From Streptomyces tendae (GTDB lineage Bacteria; Actinomycetota; Actinomycetes; Streptomycetales; Streptomycetaceae), in assembly GCF_008632955.1 (NCBI RefSeq), contig NZ_CP043960.1, forward strand, positions 344,251 through 408,250: 64,000 bases of DNA, in the 5' to 3' direction. The stretch's first letter is position 1; each line of letters starts with the position of its first letter. The translations under genes were made by a program, and so were the position numbers. The notes below the pieces were generated by a model, which was not told the origin of the DNA, did not search any database, and saw nothing but the letters and a program-made list of their open reading frames with translations. Below, in pieces: positions 18,176-26,779 of this stretch.

Positions 18176-18346
18176 GTCGTCGAGCAGGAGCTTGCCGCCG
18201 GTGGTGTCGTGCACGTTCGCGGCGGTGACCAGGACGCCCAGCACCAGACCAAGCGTGTCCGTGATCAGGTGCCGCTTACGCCCTTCGATCTTCTTGTCGG
18301 CGTCGATGCCCTGGCTGGTCTCGGCGACGTTTGCCGAGGTCTTCAC
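18172..18346 (-). pseudogene. IS5-family transposase fragment
   Basis: The minus strand reads KTSANVAETSQGIDADKKIE, then GRKRHLITDTLGLVLGVLVT and NVHDTTGGKLLL. This is the central part of an IS5-type DDE transposase, fused directly to the 3' side of the IS630 fragment. There is no start, no catalytic C-terminus and no recognisable ends. Confidence 0.75.
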
Positions 18347-18526
18347 GCTCTACGCGTCCACCACGGCCGCAGTCGGCTCCGCCCGGCGGCCATGGAAACC
18401 GCTACTTGTCATGACACCTCTGCCAGCTGGCACCGGCGTGGGATCGCTTCGTCAGTGCCAGGCCGTAGGGTGCCGGGGCACGGCCGCACGGTCGTCACCG
18501 CCACCTCGACGGAGAGCAGAGCTCGC

Positions 18527-18712
18527 GTGTTTCATGAGACGCCCATCTTCAGCCGCCTGGTCGCCGAGCGCGGAGATGTCCCCGCCCAGGTACGCGGCGA
18601 AGCCGAACGCATACGCCGCGACCTGGCCCGGGTACTTCCCCAGGCATCCGCACCCCAGATGAGTGCGACGCGCACCGCCAGCGGACCGACGTCCCCTTCA
18701 GCCTTCCGGTAG
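18527..18712 (+). CDS. Small hypothetical protein (61 aa)
   Basis: A GTG-started ORF beginning VFHETPIFSRLVAERGDVPA with a basic helix (GEAERIRRDL). A GGAGAG lies 11-16 bases upstream. I do not recognise the family. It is flanked by transposase debris on the left and a toxin-antitoxin pair on the right, and may be the truncated start of a longer gene, since its C-terminus is low complexity. Confidence 0.35.
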   Translation: MFHETPIFSRLVAERGDVPAQVRGEAERIRRDLARVLPQASAPQMSATRTASGPTSPSAFR

Positions 18713-18763
18713 GGCAGCCAGCCGGGCGAGGCGACGCGGGCCGCCCCTCGCTCGCCTGCGGCC

Positions 18764-19147
18764 TCAGATGCGCCAAGAGCGGAGGGTGTCCGCGATGTCG
18801 TAGATCTTGAGCCGGGTCTCGCGGGCTTTTCTGATCAGGTCGGACAGCGCTCCGTACGGTGGGTCGATGCCTTCACCGGACTGGTCGAGGTACTGGGTGG
18901 TGATGAAGGCGGCGAAGAGGCTGTTGCGGTGGGGGAGCGGTTCGAGCCGCACGATGGTGTGCAGGAGCGCGGCAGCACGCCAGGCGGCGTCGGGGTTGGA
19001 CTCGGCGAGCGTCGGTGTGCGGGTTTTGTGGCGGGCGACGGCCGCGACAAGGGCCGAGTAGTCGGTGACCGACACGTCGTCGTGGCCGAGGGCGATGTCC
19101 TGAACGTCCAGGAGCCACGAGACATCTACGTACAGGGTCTCGCTCAT
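18764..19147 (-). CDS. Doc/Fic-like toxin of a toxin-antitoxin pair
   Basis: A 127-residue, all-helical protein resembling death-on-curing (Fic-fold) toxins of Streptomyces TA loci. The segment aligned with the Fic loop is LPHRNSLFAAF; it keeps the initial His and an Asn but lacks the canonical HPFxDGNKR residues, so any AMP-transfer or phosphotransfer activity is doubtful or divergent. Its ATG shares one base with the antitoxin stop (TGATG), the tight coupling expected of TA pairs. Confidence 0.6.
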   Translation of the reverse strand: MSETLYVDVSWLLDVQDIALGHDDVSVTDYSALVAAVARHKTRTPTLAESNPDAAWRAAALLHTIVRLEPLPHRNSLFAAFITTQYLDQSGEGIDPPYGALSDLIRKARETRLKIYDIADTLRSWRI

Positions 19148-19386
19148 CAGGCGGCAGTGGCTCCTCGGTCGCGCTCGGAGGGAGGAATCTCCTCCGGGAA
19201 CGCCGCGTCGAACTCCTCGCGCAGCCTGTCCGCCCAGGACGCAGCGCCCGCCACGAACTGCCTGCGGTGCATCTCGCGCACGCCCAGGTCGTGCAGGTAC
19301 TGCTTGAGGCTTTTGCCCTCAGCGGCGGCAGCAGCGCGCACGCCTTCCATCTCTTCCTCGGTGAAGGACACATTCAGTGACGGCAT
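19147..19386 (-). CDS. Antitoxin, ribbon-helix-helix-like
   Basis: A 79-residue protein starting MPSLNVSFTEEEMEGVRAAA, a short beta strand plus two helices typical of RHH antitoxins, followed by an acidic C-terminus that would wrap the toxin. The start is the ATG at 19386, because upstream codons in frame lie in low-complexity Pro/Arg sequence. It is first in a two-gene unit with the Doc-like toxin and is likely autoregulated. Confidence 0.65.
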   Translation of the reverse strand: MPSLNVSFTEEEMEGVRAAAAAEGKSLKQYLHDLGVREMHRRQFVAGAASWADRLREEFDAAFPEEIPPSERDRGATAA

Positions 19387-20088
19387 ACCCGCATGGTACC
19401 TACTTGGTGCCTGCCGAGGAAGCGGAGTAGACGGCGACGTCCCCGTCTCCGGTCGCAGGACTGGCCGGGGGTGAACACATTGCCCGCCCGTTTTCTCCCG
19501 GATGACGTCCGCAGCCGGGAGGCCACCAGTGCCGCCCCCGGGCACCCGAGCCAGAGCGCCGTTTGGGAGCAGGCAGCGTGGGCGCGGCCTCGCCGAAGTC
19601 GAGGCGGCGGGCACGAAGGCTCAGCGCCGCGAGCGCCAAGGCCAGGGTGCGGGGCGCGGGGTGGGCCGTGCTCACCTTGACCCGGTTGGGACCTTGCTGC
19701 AGTAACGGCAAGCGTGGTCAGCCGTCGCGGCGGCGCAGGGCGCGGCGCCCGACGTCGTACGCGATCGTGCCGAGGGCGAGGACCACGAGCGGGGATGCCG
19801 CCGGGATGGCGCCATGGAGCTGACGGAGCGGCCAGTGGGCTATCCGGCTTGGAGGCCGCGGGCCGAGTGCCGTTCGGTCGGGAGCCACGCAACCGCCCCG
19901 GATAGCGGCGGCGTCGCTCGGGAGCGGGCGGCAGCGTCGGCTTCCGCGAAGGCGAACTCCAGCACCTCCGGTGCGGGGTGTACGGGGTCGGCGCCGGCGA
20001 CGACACGTTCCACGGGGGGGTGCCCCTATGTCTTTGGTCAAGGGAAACGGGGGTGCGTTGGGCCGGGGAGCCGGGGCAGCATGGCGGG
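19387..20088. other. No supported gene (702 bp)
   Basis: The DNA is GC-rich with many overlapping open frames of Arg/Pro/Gly-rich composition and no convincing protein. One minus-strand frame near 19720-19810 ends in a membrane-helix-like stretch (SPLVVLALGTIAYDVGRRAL), perhaps the tail of a lost membrane protein. Confidence 0.4.
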
Positions 20089-20574
20089 GTGGCCGATCTG
20101 CTGTGGGATGACGTGAGCTGTTTCTTCGACCCGGACTTGATGGGGTCGCTGCCGGACGTGCGTGTCCCGAATACCTCGGTGGAGGACTGGCAGGCGGTGC
20201 TCGATCTTGTCGCGGAGAAGGGCTGGAAGTGCCAGTACTCCGAGGGAGTGACGGTGCTTCCGGTGCCCCGGGCGGAGGCCGTGCTGTCCCGCTCGGCGGA
20301 TGCCGAGTGCCCGGACCTGCGGGTCTGGCCGACTGCCGATGCGTTGGCGATCTTCCGTTTCCATGCCGACGATGAGGTCGACTTCGACGTCGACCTGCGG
20401 GAGTTGCAGGGCCAGGAGCGACTTGATGTGTTCTGCGGCTTCCTTCGGGAGATCGGGCGGCGGTTGGACAAGCCGGTGCTGATGGACCCGGAGGGCGACT
20501 ATGGCCATCCGGTGCTCGGCTTCGATGTCGAGGCTGATCGAGTCGTCGTCCTCGCAGACCCGCAGGTCATGTGA
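20089..20574 (+). CDS. Hypothetical protein, IS110 inserted just downstream
   Basis: A 161-residue acidic protein starting at a GTG (VADLLWDDVSCFFDPDLMG) and containing VPNTSVEDWQAVLDLVAEKG and DVDLRELQGQERLDVFCGFL. It resembles small cytosolic Streptomyces hypotheticals, possibly immunity-like, with no catalytic motif. The composition is normal for the genus. Its stop lies 12 bp before the deduced right end of the IS110 element, and the two reading frames overlap tail to tail by 8 bp. Confidence 0.6.
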   Translation: MADLLWDDVSCFFDPDLMGSLPDVRVPNTSVEDWQAVLDLVAEKGWKCQYSEGVTVLPVPRAEAVLSRSADAECPDLRVWPTADALAIFRFHADDEVDFDVDLRELQGQERLDVFCGFLREIGRRLDKPVLMDPEGDYGHPVLGFDVEADRVVVLADPQVM

Positions 20575-21772
20575 TTGAGGCCGATGGCTGCGGTTCGTAG
20601 AAGGTTCCGTCGCGGAGCATCGCGAAGAGGACGTCTGCCCGCCGTCTGGCGAGGCAGAGCAGGGCCTGGGTGTGGTGCTTGCCCTGGGCGACTTTCTTGT
20701 CGTAGTAGGCCCGCGACGCCGGGTCGCCCAAGGCAGCGAACGCGGAGAGGAAGAAGGCCCGTTTGAGCTGCTTGTTTCCCCTCCGGGACGGCTGTTCGCC
20801 GCGGATCGACGACCCTGAACTGCGGGTTGCCGGGGCGAGACCGGCGTAGGCGGCGAGGTGGCCGGCGGTCGGGAAGGTGCTGCCGTCGCCGACCTCGATC
20901 AGGATCCTGGCTCCGGTCCTGACGCCGACTCCCGGCATCGAGATCAGGACCTTCGAAAGAGGGTGTGCCTCCAGCAGTTCCTCGATTCGCCCGGCCAGTA
21001 GTTTGCGCTGGTCCAGGACGGCCGTCAGTGAGCTGGCCAGGCTCGGGACTATCAGTGAGGCCGCGTCCGTGCCGGGAACGGTGACGGTCTGCTCGTCCAG
21101 GGCCGCGAAGATCTCTTCGACCAGCCGCTCGGCCATCCGCGGCGCCTTCGGCCGTAACAACGTGACCAGTCGGCGCCTGCCCGCCTTGCGGATCTGGGCG
21201 GGTGAGCCGAACCGCTCCAGCAGGGCGAGGACGGCTGGGTGCTGCAACCGCGGCCCCAGGACCCGTTCCAGCGACGGATGGATCTGGGTGAGCAGGCCGT
21301 GCAGCCGGTTGGCGACCCGGGTTGCCTCGCCGGCCAGGTCGTCGTCGAAGCCGACGATCATCTCCAGCTCGGCGACTGTCTCGTCCTCGCCGTCGATCGC
21401 CCGCAGCGTGTGGGGCATCGCTCGGGCGGCGTCGGCGATGATGAACGCGTCCCTCGCGTCGGTCTTGGCCTCGCCTGGGTAGAGGTCGGCGATTCGCCGC
21501 ATCGTCAGGCCGGGCAAGTAGGCGACAGGGCAGCCCATGTCCCTCGCGACCGCCAGCGGCAGGGCCCCGATCGAGGCCGGCTGGTCGACCACGACCAGCA
21601 CCGTTCCGTGCTTGGCCTGGAGTTTCGCGAACAGCTCGCGGAGCTTGGGTTCGGTGTTGGGCAGCCGCTTGTCGAACGCCTTCTTCCCGGCCGGGGTGAC
21701 GGCGGTGGCGTGGTGTTCGCCCTTGCCGACGTCCAGGCCGAGGAAGACGTCGATGTCGCCGGTGTCGATCAC
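20567..21772 (-). CDS. IS110-family transposase (DEDD recombinase)
   Basis: A 401-residue IS110 transposase. The N-terminal RuvC-like DEDD domain shows FLGLDVGKGEHHA, VVVDQPAS and EAKTDARDAF. The C-terminal Tnp_20 domain shows ISMPGVGVRTGARILIEVGD and AAYAGLAPATRSSGSS with the catalytic Ser region. I start at GTG 21772; an in-frame start at 21817 is possible. Comparison with a second remnant (60892-60942) shows the element's shared sequence ends at FYEPQP, so its right end is near 20586 and the last few codons, including the stop, come from host DNA. The reading frame is intact and probably active. Confidence 0.9.
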   Translation of the reverse strand: MIDTGDIDVFLGLDVGKGEHHATAVTPAGKKAFDKRLPNTEPKLRELFAKLQAKHGTVLVVVDQPASIGALPLAVARDMGCPVAYLPGLTMRRIADLYPGEAKTDARDAFIIADAARAMPHTLRAIDGEDETVAELEMIVGFDDDLAGEATRVANRLHGLLTQIHPSLERVLGPRLQHPAVLALLERFGSPAQIRKAGRRRLVTLLRPKAPRMAERLVEEIFAALDEQTVTVPGTDAASLIVPSLASSLTAVLDQRKLLAGRIEELLEAHPLSKVLISMPGVGVRTGARILIEVGDGSTFPTAGHLAAYAGLAPATRSSGSSIRGEQPSRRGNKQLKRAFFLSAFAALGDPASRAYYDKKVAQGKHHTQALLCLARRRADVLFAMLRDGTFYEPQPSASIT

Positions 21773-21940
21773 GTGCAGGCCACTCCGCTCACGCTTTCGT
21801 CCGGCCTGCCACGGCACCGAGCTGCCACATCCACGTTACGGAGAGCTCTTCCGGCTCGGGTGAAGCCGGTGCTCAAGCCCCTCATCAGCGGTCCGTCGAT
21901 GCCTCCGGACCCGGTGACACCACCCCCCGGATCATGAACA
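21773..21940 (-). other. IS110 left-end noncoding region, candidate bridge-RNA locus
   Basis: About 170 bp upstream of the transposase carry no ORF. In the IS110 group the noncoding DNA upstream of the transposase encodes the structured bridge RNA that pairs with target and donor. I cannot fold it here; the assignment rests on position and family knowledge only. Confidence 0.35.
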
Positions 21941-22020
21941 ACAAGGGGGGGAAGTCATGCCGGACCCGAAGGCCGGAGGCTCCATTGCGGAGCCGTGAAA
22001 AAGGTAACGGGGGGGGCGCC

Positions 22021-22450
22021 GCGGGCGCCGGGCCGGGTCACCAGCAGGGGGCAGCGGGAATGTGCGGCCGCCTGAAGGCTCACCGAGCCCAGGGCCGCGG
22101 GAAGCCGCCTTCGCCCCGATGACCGAGCGCCAGCAGGGACGCCTCCGCCGAGCGTTCCACGAGCGTCGAGGTGGGATCACCGAAGGACAGTTTGCCCTTG
22201 ATGGCCAAGCTGGGGAACGCTGAGCGGGCCACGGCCTCGAACCGTCCACCACCGCCGCACCCCGCCACGCGAGGGAACCCGGCCCGGCTTCTTCCTCCTT
22301 GTCCCACCCAAAGGGCCCTGGCAGCATGACGGCGTGGGCGATGTGCAGGGCAGTTCCCCTTGTCATGGCCCGATGGGTTGCGTACCGCACCAGGACGTCC
22401 TGGTCGTCGGCGTCATCGACGCCGACGATGACAGGTTTGACGTCAGCCAT
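22021..22450 (-). pseudogene. Universal stress protein (UspA-like), frameshifted
   Basis: Three frames together rebuild one Usp domain. The start MADVKPVIVGVDDADDQDVL runs from ATG 22450 to about 22310. The middle is SLAIKGKLSFGDPTSTLVER and SAEASLLALGHRGEGGF. The end, in a third frame, is LGSVSLQAAAHSRCPLLVTR. The nucleotide-binding GHRG and G-x9-G(S) elements are visible. At least two frameshifts separate the parts. It neighbours a CBS-domain remnant, which fits an old stress-gene region. Confidence 0.7.
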
Positions 22451-22755
22451 TTCGGCTCCTCTCCGAGGCTTCCGTCACGGACTGCGTGCTCGGCCCCGGC
22501 CCACAGCGACGGGCACGGACGCGGACGGAGCCCATCCGTACGATGTCTCGCTCTCGCTGTTAGGGCGCTCCCACAAGATCGCAGCGAGCAGCGGATCGAT
22601 GCCGGCCACGGGCACGCCGGGGAACTGCTGGTTCATCGTGGCGACACGTTGTGCCGTGGCCGGATCTTCGCGGCAGGCATCGCTCGATGAGAGCGAAGGT
22701 GTGTGCGTCCGGGAACGTATGTGGGTCACCTGGGCGTCTGGCGAGCGGATGAGGT

Positions 22756-23170
22756 GTGTGGGTCCGGCGAAATCCCGTGAGCGACGCGATGACACTCGAC
22801 CCCATGACGGTCCCGGCCGCCACCACGATCAGCGAGTTCCTCGCCGACCCCCGTTACCGTTACCGCCGCTCGGCCTTCCCTGTCGTGGACGGCAACAGCA
22901 TCGCGGCCGGCCTGGTCACCCTCAAGGGCGCCGACGCGGTCGCGGAGCCGGAACGCGCCTCCACTTCGGTCAACGACGTGATGCGCCCGTCGACGACCTG
23001 CCGACGCCCCTCCCTGACGACCCGTTGGCCCGGCTGGTTCCCGAGTTGCAGGCCAACCCCGCCCACCGGGCACTCGTGCTGGAAAGAGGCCGACTGGTCG
23101 GCACCGTCACTTCTTCCGACATCAGCCGGGTCACATCCACTGACGCCTGCCGACCGGCAGGGTTTGGTGC
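22756..23170 (+). pseudogene. CBS-domain protein remnant (M50-peptidase-like C-terminus)
   Basis: One frame gives AMTLDPMTVPAATTISEFLA and FPVVDGNSIAAGLVTLKGAD. After a shift near 22985 another frame gives DDLPTPLPDDPLARLVPELQ, ALVLERGRLVGTVTSSDISR. Together these form a tandem CBS pair like that at the C-terminus of actinobacterial site-2 (M50) proteases. No peptidase domain remains upstream. The 305 bp before it (22451-22755) hold no supported gene. Confidence 0.6.
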
Positions 23171-23408
23171 AGCTACTGGAGTAGCAGCCCGAGAAGCCGC
23201 CACCAGCGAGACCGTCACTGCCGTCCAACCGCAACGGCGTGTCCGCGGCCCGCTCTGGACGGCCGATGCCGTCGGCGCGGTCGTCGAGTCAGCGACGGGA
23301 TATGAGGGACGTGCGGACCGGCGGGGTCCGGCAAACGCTGCCCAGCGTGACGGTGACACCTCTGATGAGTCGTGAACCCGAGGGAAGAATCCAGGGATCC
23401 TTCGCACT

Positions 23409-24845
23409 CCGGGTTGCCCGGCCGCTCACTCGTCCGGAGGCGCTTGCAGCGCGCGGAGTCCGGCAGCCGTCAGGATGAAGCGGCCGGGGCCACCGTCGCA
23501 TCGACGGGAGGCTGTGCTGGCGTGATGTGTGACCGTCCTGGCCTCCGTCTTGGCAAGGGAAGAAGCATGGCCGAAACCGACCTCGACGTGTCTTTTCACC
23601 TTGCCGCCGGGCTCAGGCGCAGTCGGTCCTCGAAGCCCGGCGCAGCAGTCGAGGTTCGGGCATGATCGATCTTCGGCGTGTCGGGGCGCATCCGGACTTC
23701 TGGTACCCGGTGGCGGTGTCCAGGCGCTTGCGCCCCGGTCGCGTGGTGGGAACCGTTTTCGCCGGTGAGCGTATCGCGCTCTACCGGGACAGAGCGGCAC
23801 CGTTCATGCGCTGGAGGACCGGTGTGCCCATCGTCAGGTGCCGCTGAGCATGGGTGTCGTGGACGGCGAGACACTCCGCTGCTGCTACCACGCCTGGGCC
23901 TACCGCGGTGACGGCCGTATCTCGCAGATCCCGTACCTGTCCAAAGGCGACGGTCGGCCGCCGCGGGGGGTGCGCGGCTATCCGGTCCGTGAGGCGTATG
24001 GCCTGGTGTTCGTCTTCCCGGGCGACCCGGACAAGGCGGTGACCACCGCATTTCCCGAGCTGCCGGCCTTCGGCTCGCCGAAGTGCAAAACCATGTCCTT
24101 CTCCCGGACCGTGCGCTGCCACTACTCGTTCATGCACGAGAACCTCCTGGACATGAATCACCAGTTCCTCCACCGGGGCGTCGTCGGCAAGCTTCGCCCC
24201 GAGTTGCTGGAATACCGGACCAGCGCGCGGTCGGTGGAGGCCCGGTATCTGTTCACCCATGCCGGGGGGAAGCGGAACCGGAGCGCCGGTCTGCTGGCCG
24301 CCGAGGGGATCGGCGGCCGCGACTCCCGCGATGTCATGACCATCCGCACCGAATACCCCTATCAGACCCTCGACCTGGTTCCGGAGAACGCCGAACGTCC
24401 GGCTTTCTCTCTCTGGGCCGCCTACGTGCCTGAAGACGCCGAGCAGCGCACCTGCCACGCTTACGGCCTGCTCATGATCGAGAAGCCCGGAATTCCAGGT
24501 GCCATTCATCTCGCCTGGCCGTTCATCAGGCGCTTCACCGAGAGAGTGTTCGCCGAGGACCGCATGGCCGTCGAAGCCGAACAGCGGGCATGGGAGGAGC
24601 AGGGCGAGGACCTCAACCACGAGGTCTTCCCGCTGATCCTGGACGTTCGCGAGGTGCTGCGTGCCAATGGCGTCCCGCTGAGGACCAGGGCCGCCGGATG
24701 CGACTCCGCTGCGGCGAAGGTTTCGCGTCGGCGTCCGGCTGTCGCGCCTCAGAACCGGTCGTCCCCGCGGGCGCGGAGCCCTCTGTCGAACTGCCGGACG
24801 GCTGAGACGCCCCGAATTTCGTGGAGCCCGGTGATCGTGTTGAGG
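23409..24845 (+). repeat. 1.44-kb direct repeat, copy A
   Basis: Matches 45437-46875 in the same orientation almost base for base. Scanning both copies by eye, the differences I see are four single-base indels, each in a G run: after 23460, near 23796, 24270 and 24714. The repeat holds one whole Rieske oxygenase gene plus about 250 bp upstream. Flanking DNA differs abruptly on both sides. Confidence 0.9.
23662..24805 (+). pseudogene. Rieske non-heme iron oxygenase, copy A (frameshifted)
   Basis: Compared with copy B, this copy lacks one G near 23796 and one G near 24714, so the frame breaks after VFAGERIALYR and again near the C-terminus. It keeps the G that copy B lacks near 24270. The Rieske cluster (CAHRQVPL and RCCYHAWAY) and the mononuclear-iron motif (ENLLDMNHQFLH) are all encoded. 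Family members are terminal oxygenases of the vanillate demethylase / phthalate dioxygenase type and need a ferredoxin/reductase such as the pair at 10.9-12.3 kb. Confidence 0.8.
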
Positions 24846-25256
24846 CGGCCTGCGGGGTGGCAAGCCGGGGTCAGCTCATTCCCACATTCGGCGGGGTTTT
24901 CGAGCAGGTGGGTCTTTGTCTCTGCCTTGGGCATGTTGCACTCGGGTTCTCCGCGCTCGAGTACCCGAAGCACCGACGCGCGGCGTCGCGGCGACGCCAC
25001 GACTGACCGGTGCGGGGCATGCGGGCTCGAACCGCTGCGTCACAGTCGAGACCTGCTTCGGCGGCTCCTCCCACGGCGCTGCCGCCGATGCAGTCCTCGC
25101 CCTCATCCCAGCCGATCGCGCACACTGCGAGGCGGCGTGGGCCCCGGCCGTGGCTGTCTTGGGTGTCCTGGTGACCGAAAACCCCGGCTACTGCTCGTCC
25201 GTCCTGCCGGCTCCTGATCTCAGCACGCTCACCAGTCCATCCACCGACTACCCGGC

Positions 25257-25628
25257 CGCCTACGTTGCGGAGTGGGTCGCCACCAAGCTCCGGTGGGGGC
25301 TTGCGGCCGACGAAACCGAGGTGGTGGCCCTGCGTGAGGTGGCGACCGGCTGATAGGCCCAGACCGTGACATACGAGCCAGCTCCATAGCCCCGAGTGGC
25401 TGACGCCTGAAACGGCCCGCTGGCGGTGGCCGCCTGTCATGCCCTTGGGCCCGGCGTGGGCCGGGGAGGCTGGTGGCCCGTCCGGGCGGCGTGCGAAGGG
25501 TCCGGACGGGCTCCGCCTCGTATGGTGCCGGTCCAGTCAAGAGCGGCGGGCGCGACACGCTGCACGGCCGACGTACTCGCAGATGTCCCGCCACACCGTT
25601 CCCACTCGTTGACGTTGACGGGACCATT
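25257..25628 (+). repeat. Dispersed repeat: HNH-nuclease 3' end plus CRISPR upstream DNA, copy 1
   Basis: Closely similar to 55400-55770. It encodes the last ~30 residues of the secreted HNH nuclease found whole at 54.9 kb (EWVATKLRWGLAADETEV), then about 265 bp of noncoding DNA, ending in the first eight bases of a CRISPR repeat (GGGACCAT). The rest of the nuclease gene is absent; 24846-25256 upstream shows no recognisable gene. Confidence 0.8.
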
Positions 25629-25832
25629 TCTGCAGGTGTGGGAGTCCCGCCGTTGTCGGGCTAGCCCGACAACGGCGGGAGGGGCCATCCCTGCGGGTGC
25701 GGGGAGTAGTTCGCGCACGGCGACAAGCTCCGCGCGGTCACGGGACCATCCCCGCGGGTGCGGGGAGCAGGGAATCCCGCCAACGAGGCATCCGTCCCGG
25801 TCGGGGACCATCCCAGCCCGGCAGGATGGGCC
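25620..25832 (+). CRISPR. Short type I-E-like CRISPR array, four repeats
   Basis: Repeats of 29 bp start at 25620, 25681, 25742 and 25804 (spacing 61, 61 and 62 bp), giving 32-33 bp spacers. The best copy at 25742 begins GGGACCATCCCCGCGGGTGC and ends GGGGAGCAG, a GC-rich hairpin repeat like those of actinobacterial type I-E systems. The first and last repeats are degenerate. Spacer 1 is almost entirely a perfect palindrome (25646-25679). No cas gene is present in the window, so the array is orphan or relies on Cas proteins elsewhere. Confidence 0.8.
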
Positions 25833-25881
25833 GAAAGTCGGCAGGGTCCGGGGGGATGTGTGCCTGTCCCGCGTGTTGCGG

Positions 25882-26655
25882 TCAGCGGAGGGTGGTGGGG
25901 TCAAGGATCTGGTCGGGGGGCGGCGGGGTGGTGTCGACGGGTTTGTTGTGGTCGGTGAAAGTGAGGTCGAGGGGGTCGTTGCCGCCTGTGATCGTGGCTC
26001 TCAGGAGGTAGGGCTTGCCCTCCTTGGCGATGTAGACGGTCGTGGTGTCGGTCGGAGTCCTTTCCGTGAGTACGGCGGTTGGCCGCCCATCCACGGTCGC
26101 ATCGTTTTCACGGGTTGCGTTCCCGTCAGGTTCGGCGCTGAGTATTTCAAGCACGGAGTCGAAGCCGTCGCAGAAGCTCCCCAAAGTCTTCGCCATCAGT
26201 GTGGGCGGCTTGATCCAGCGGTCCGTGAAGTGGCCGACCATCTTCTCAGCCTGCTCGACTGTCATCCCGCGGTTGAAGGTTGCCCGCCAGTAGTCCTCCC
26301 CGGCTTTGGCGTAGACGAGGGAACCCTTTTTGATGATGTGCAGGGTGCCCAGGGAGTTGTCCACCGTGCCGTTGCAGGAGCCGCGGACATCGATGGCCAG
26401 GTCGATCTCGACCTGCTGTCCGTTGCTGCTGACTTTGCCAGTGAGGCGCATGCTCGTGGTGTTTCTGAAGGATTCCCGGGCCTGCTTGTCGATCTGCTCG
26501 GACGCCATGGTGTCGAAGGGGTGCTTCGCCTTGGCGGCCGGCTCGGTGTTGTTCGCGCCAGGCTCGGAACTGTCGGTACCGCAGCCGGTGATGAGCGCTG
26601 CGGTAGTGGTACACAGCAAGGCAGTGATGACGCGGCTGGTGGTGTAGTGCTTCAC
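25882..26655 (-). CDS. LppX/LprAFG-like lipoprotein
   Basis: A 257-residue secreted lipoprotein: signal peptide RVITALLCTTTAALITGC with lipobox LITGC, a Ser/Ala linker, then a beta-rich domain with SMRLTGKVSSNG, GSCNGTVDN and the recurring pattern of Streptomyces lipid-carrier-like lipoproteins. The last residues are Pro/Asp-rich. The start is GTG 26655, with GGAAGGA about nine bases upstream. It probably binds a hydrophobic ligand at the outer face of the membrane. An IS5 element lies about 120 bp upstream, which may have cut its promoter region. Confidence 0.75.
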   Translation of the reverse strand: MKHYTTSRVITALLCTTTAALITGCGTDSSEPGANNTEPAAKAKHPFDTMASEQIDKQARESFRNTTSMRLTGKVSSNGQQVEIDLAIDVRGSCNGTVDNSLGTLHIIKKGSLVYAKAGEDYWRATFNRGMTVEQAEKMVGHFTDRWIKPPTLMAKTLGSFCDGFDSVLEILSAEPDGNATRENDATVDGRPTAVLTERTPTDTTTVYIAKEGKPYLLRATITGGNDPLDLTFTDHNKPVDTTPPPPDQILDPTTLR

Positions 26656-26779
26656 GTGCGGATGTCCTTCCCCGGTTGAACCTCGCTGACTGTATGCCGT
26701 CAAGGCGTGACACGTGCAGTGGGAGCAGCCGATTCTGCAAGTACTCCTGCCGAGCGACTTCTCGTTGCGGGACAAGGAC

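Noticed and set aside
25646..25679. Palindrome in the first CRISPR spacer as an ordinary terminator
   Set aside because: It sits exactly in the spacer register (61-bp period on both sides) and no gene ends there, so it was kept as a spacer property.
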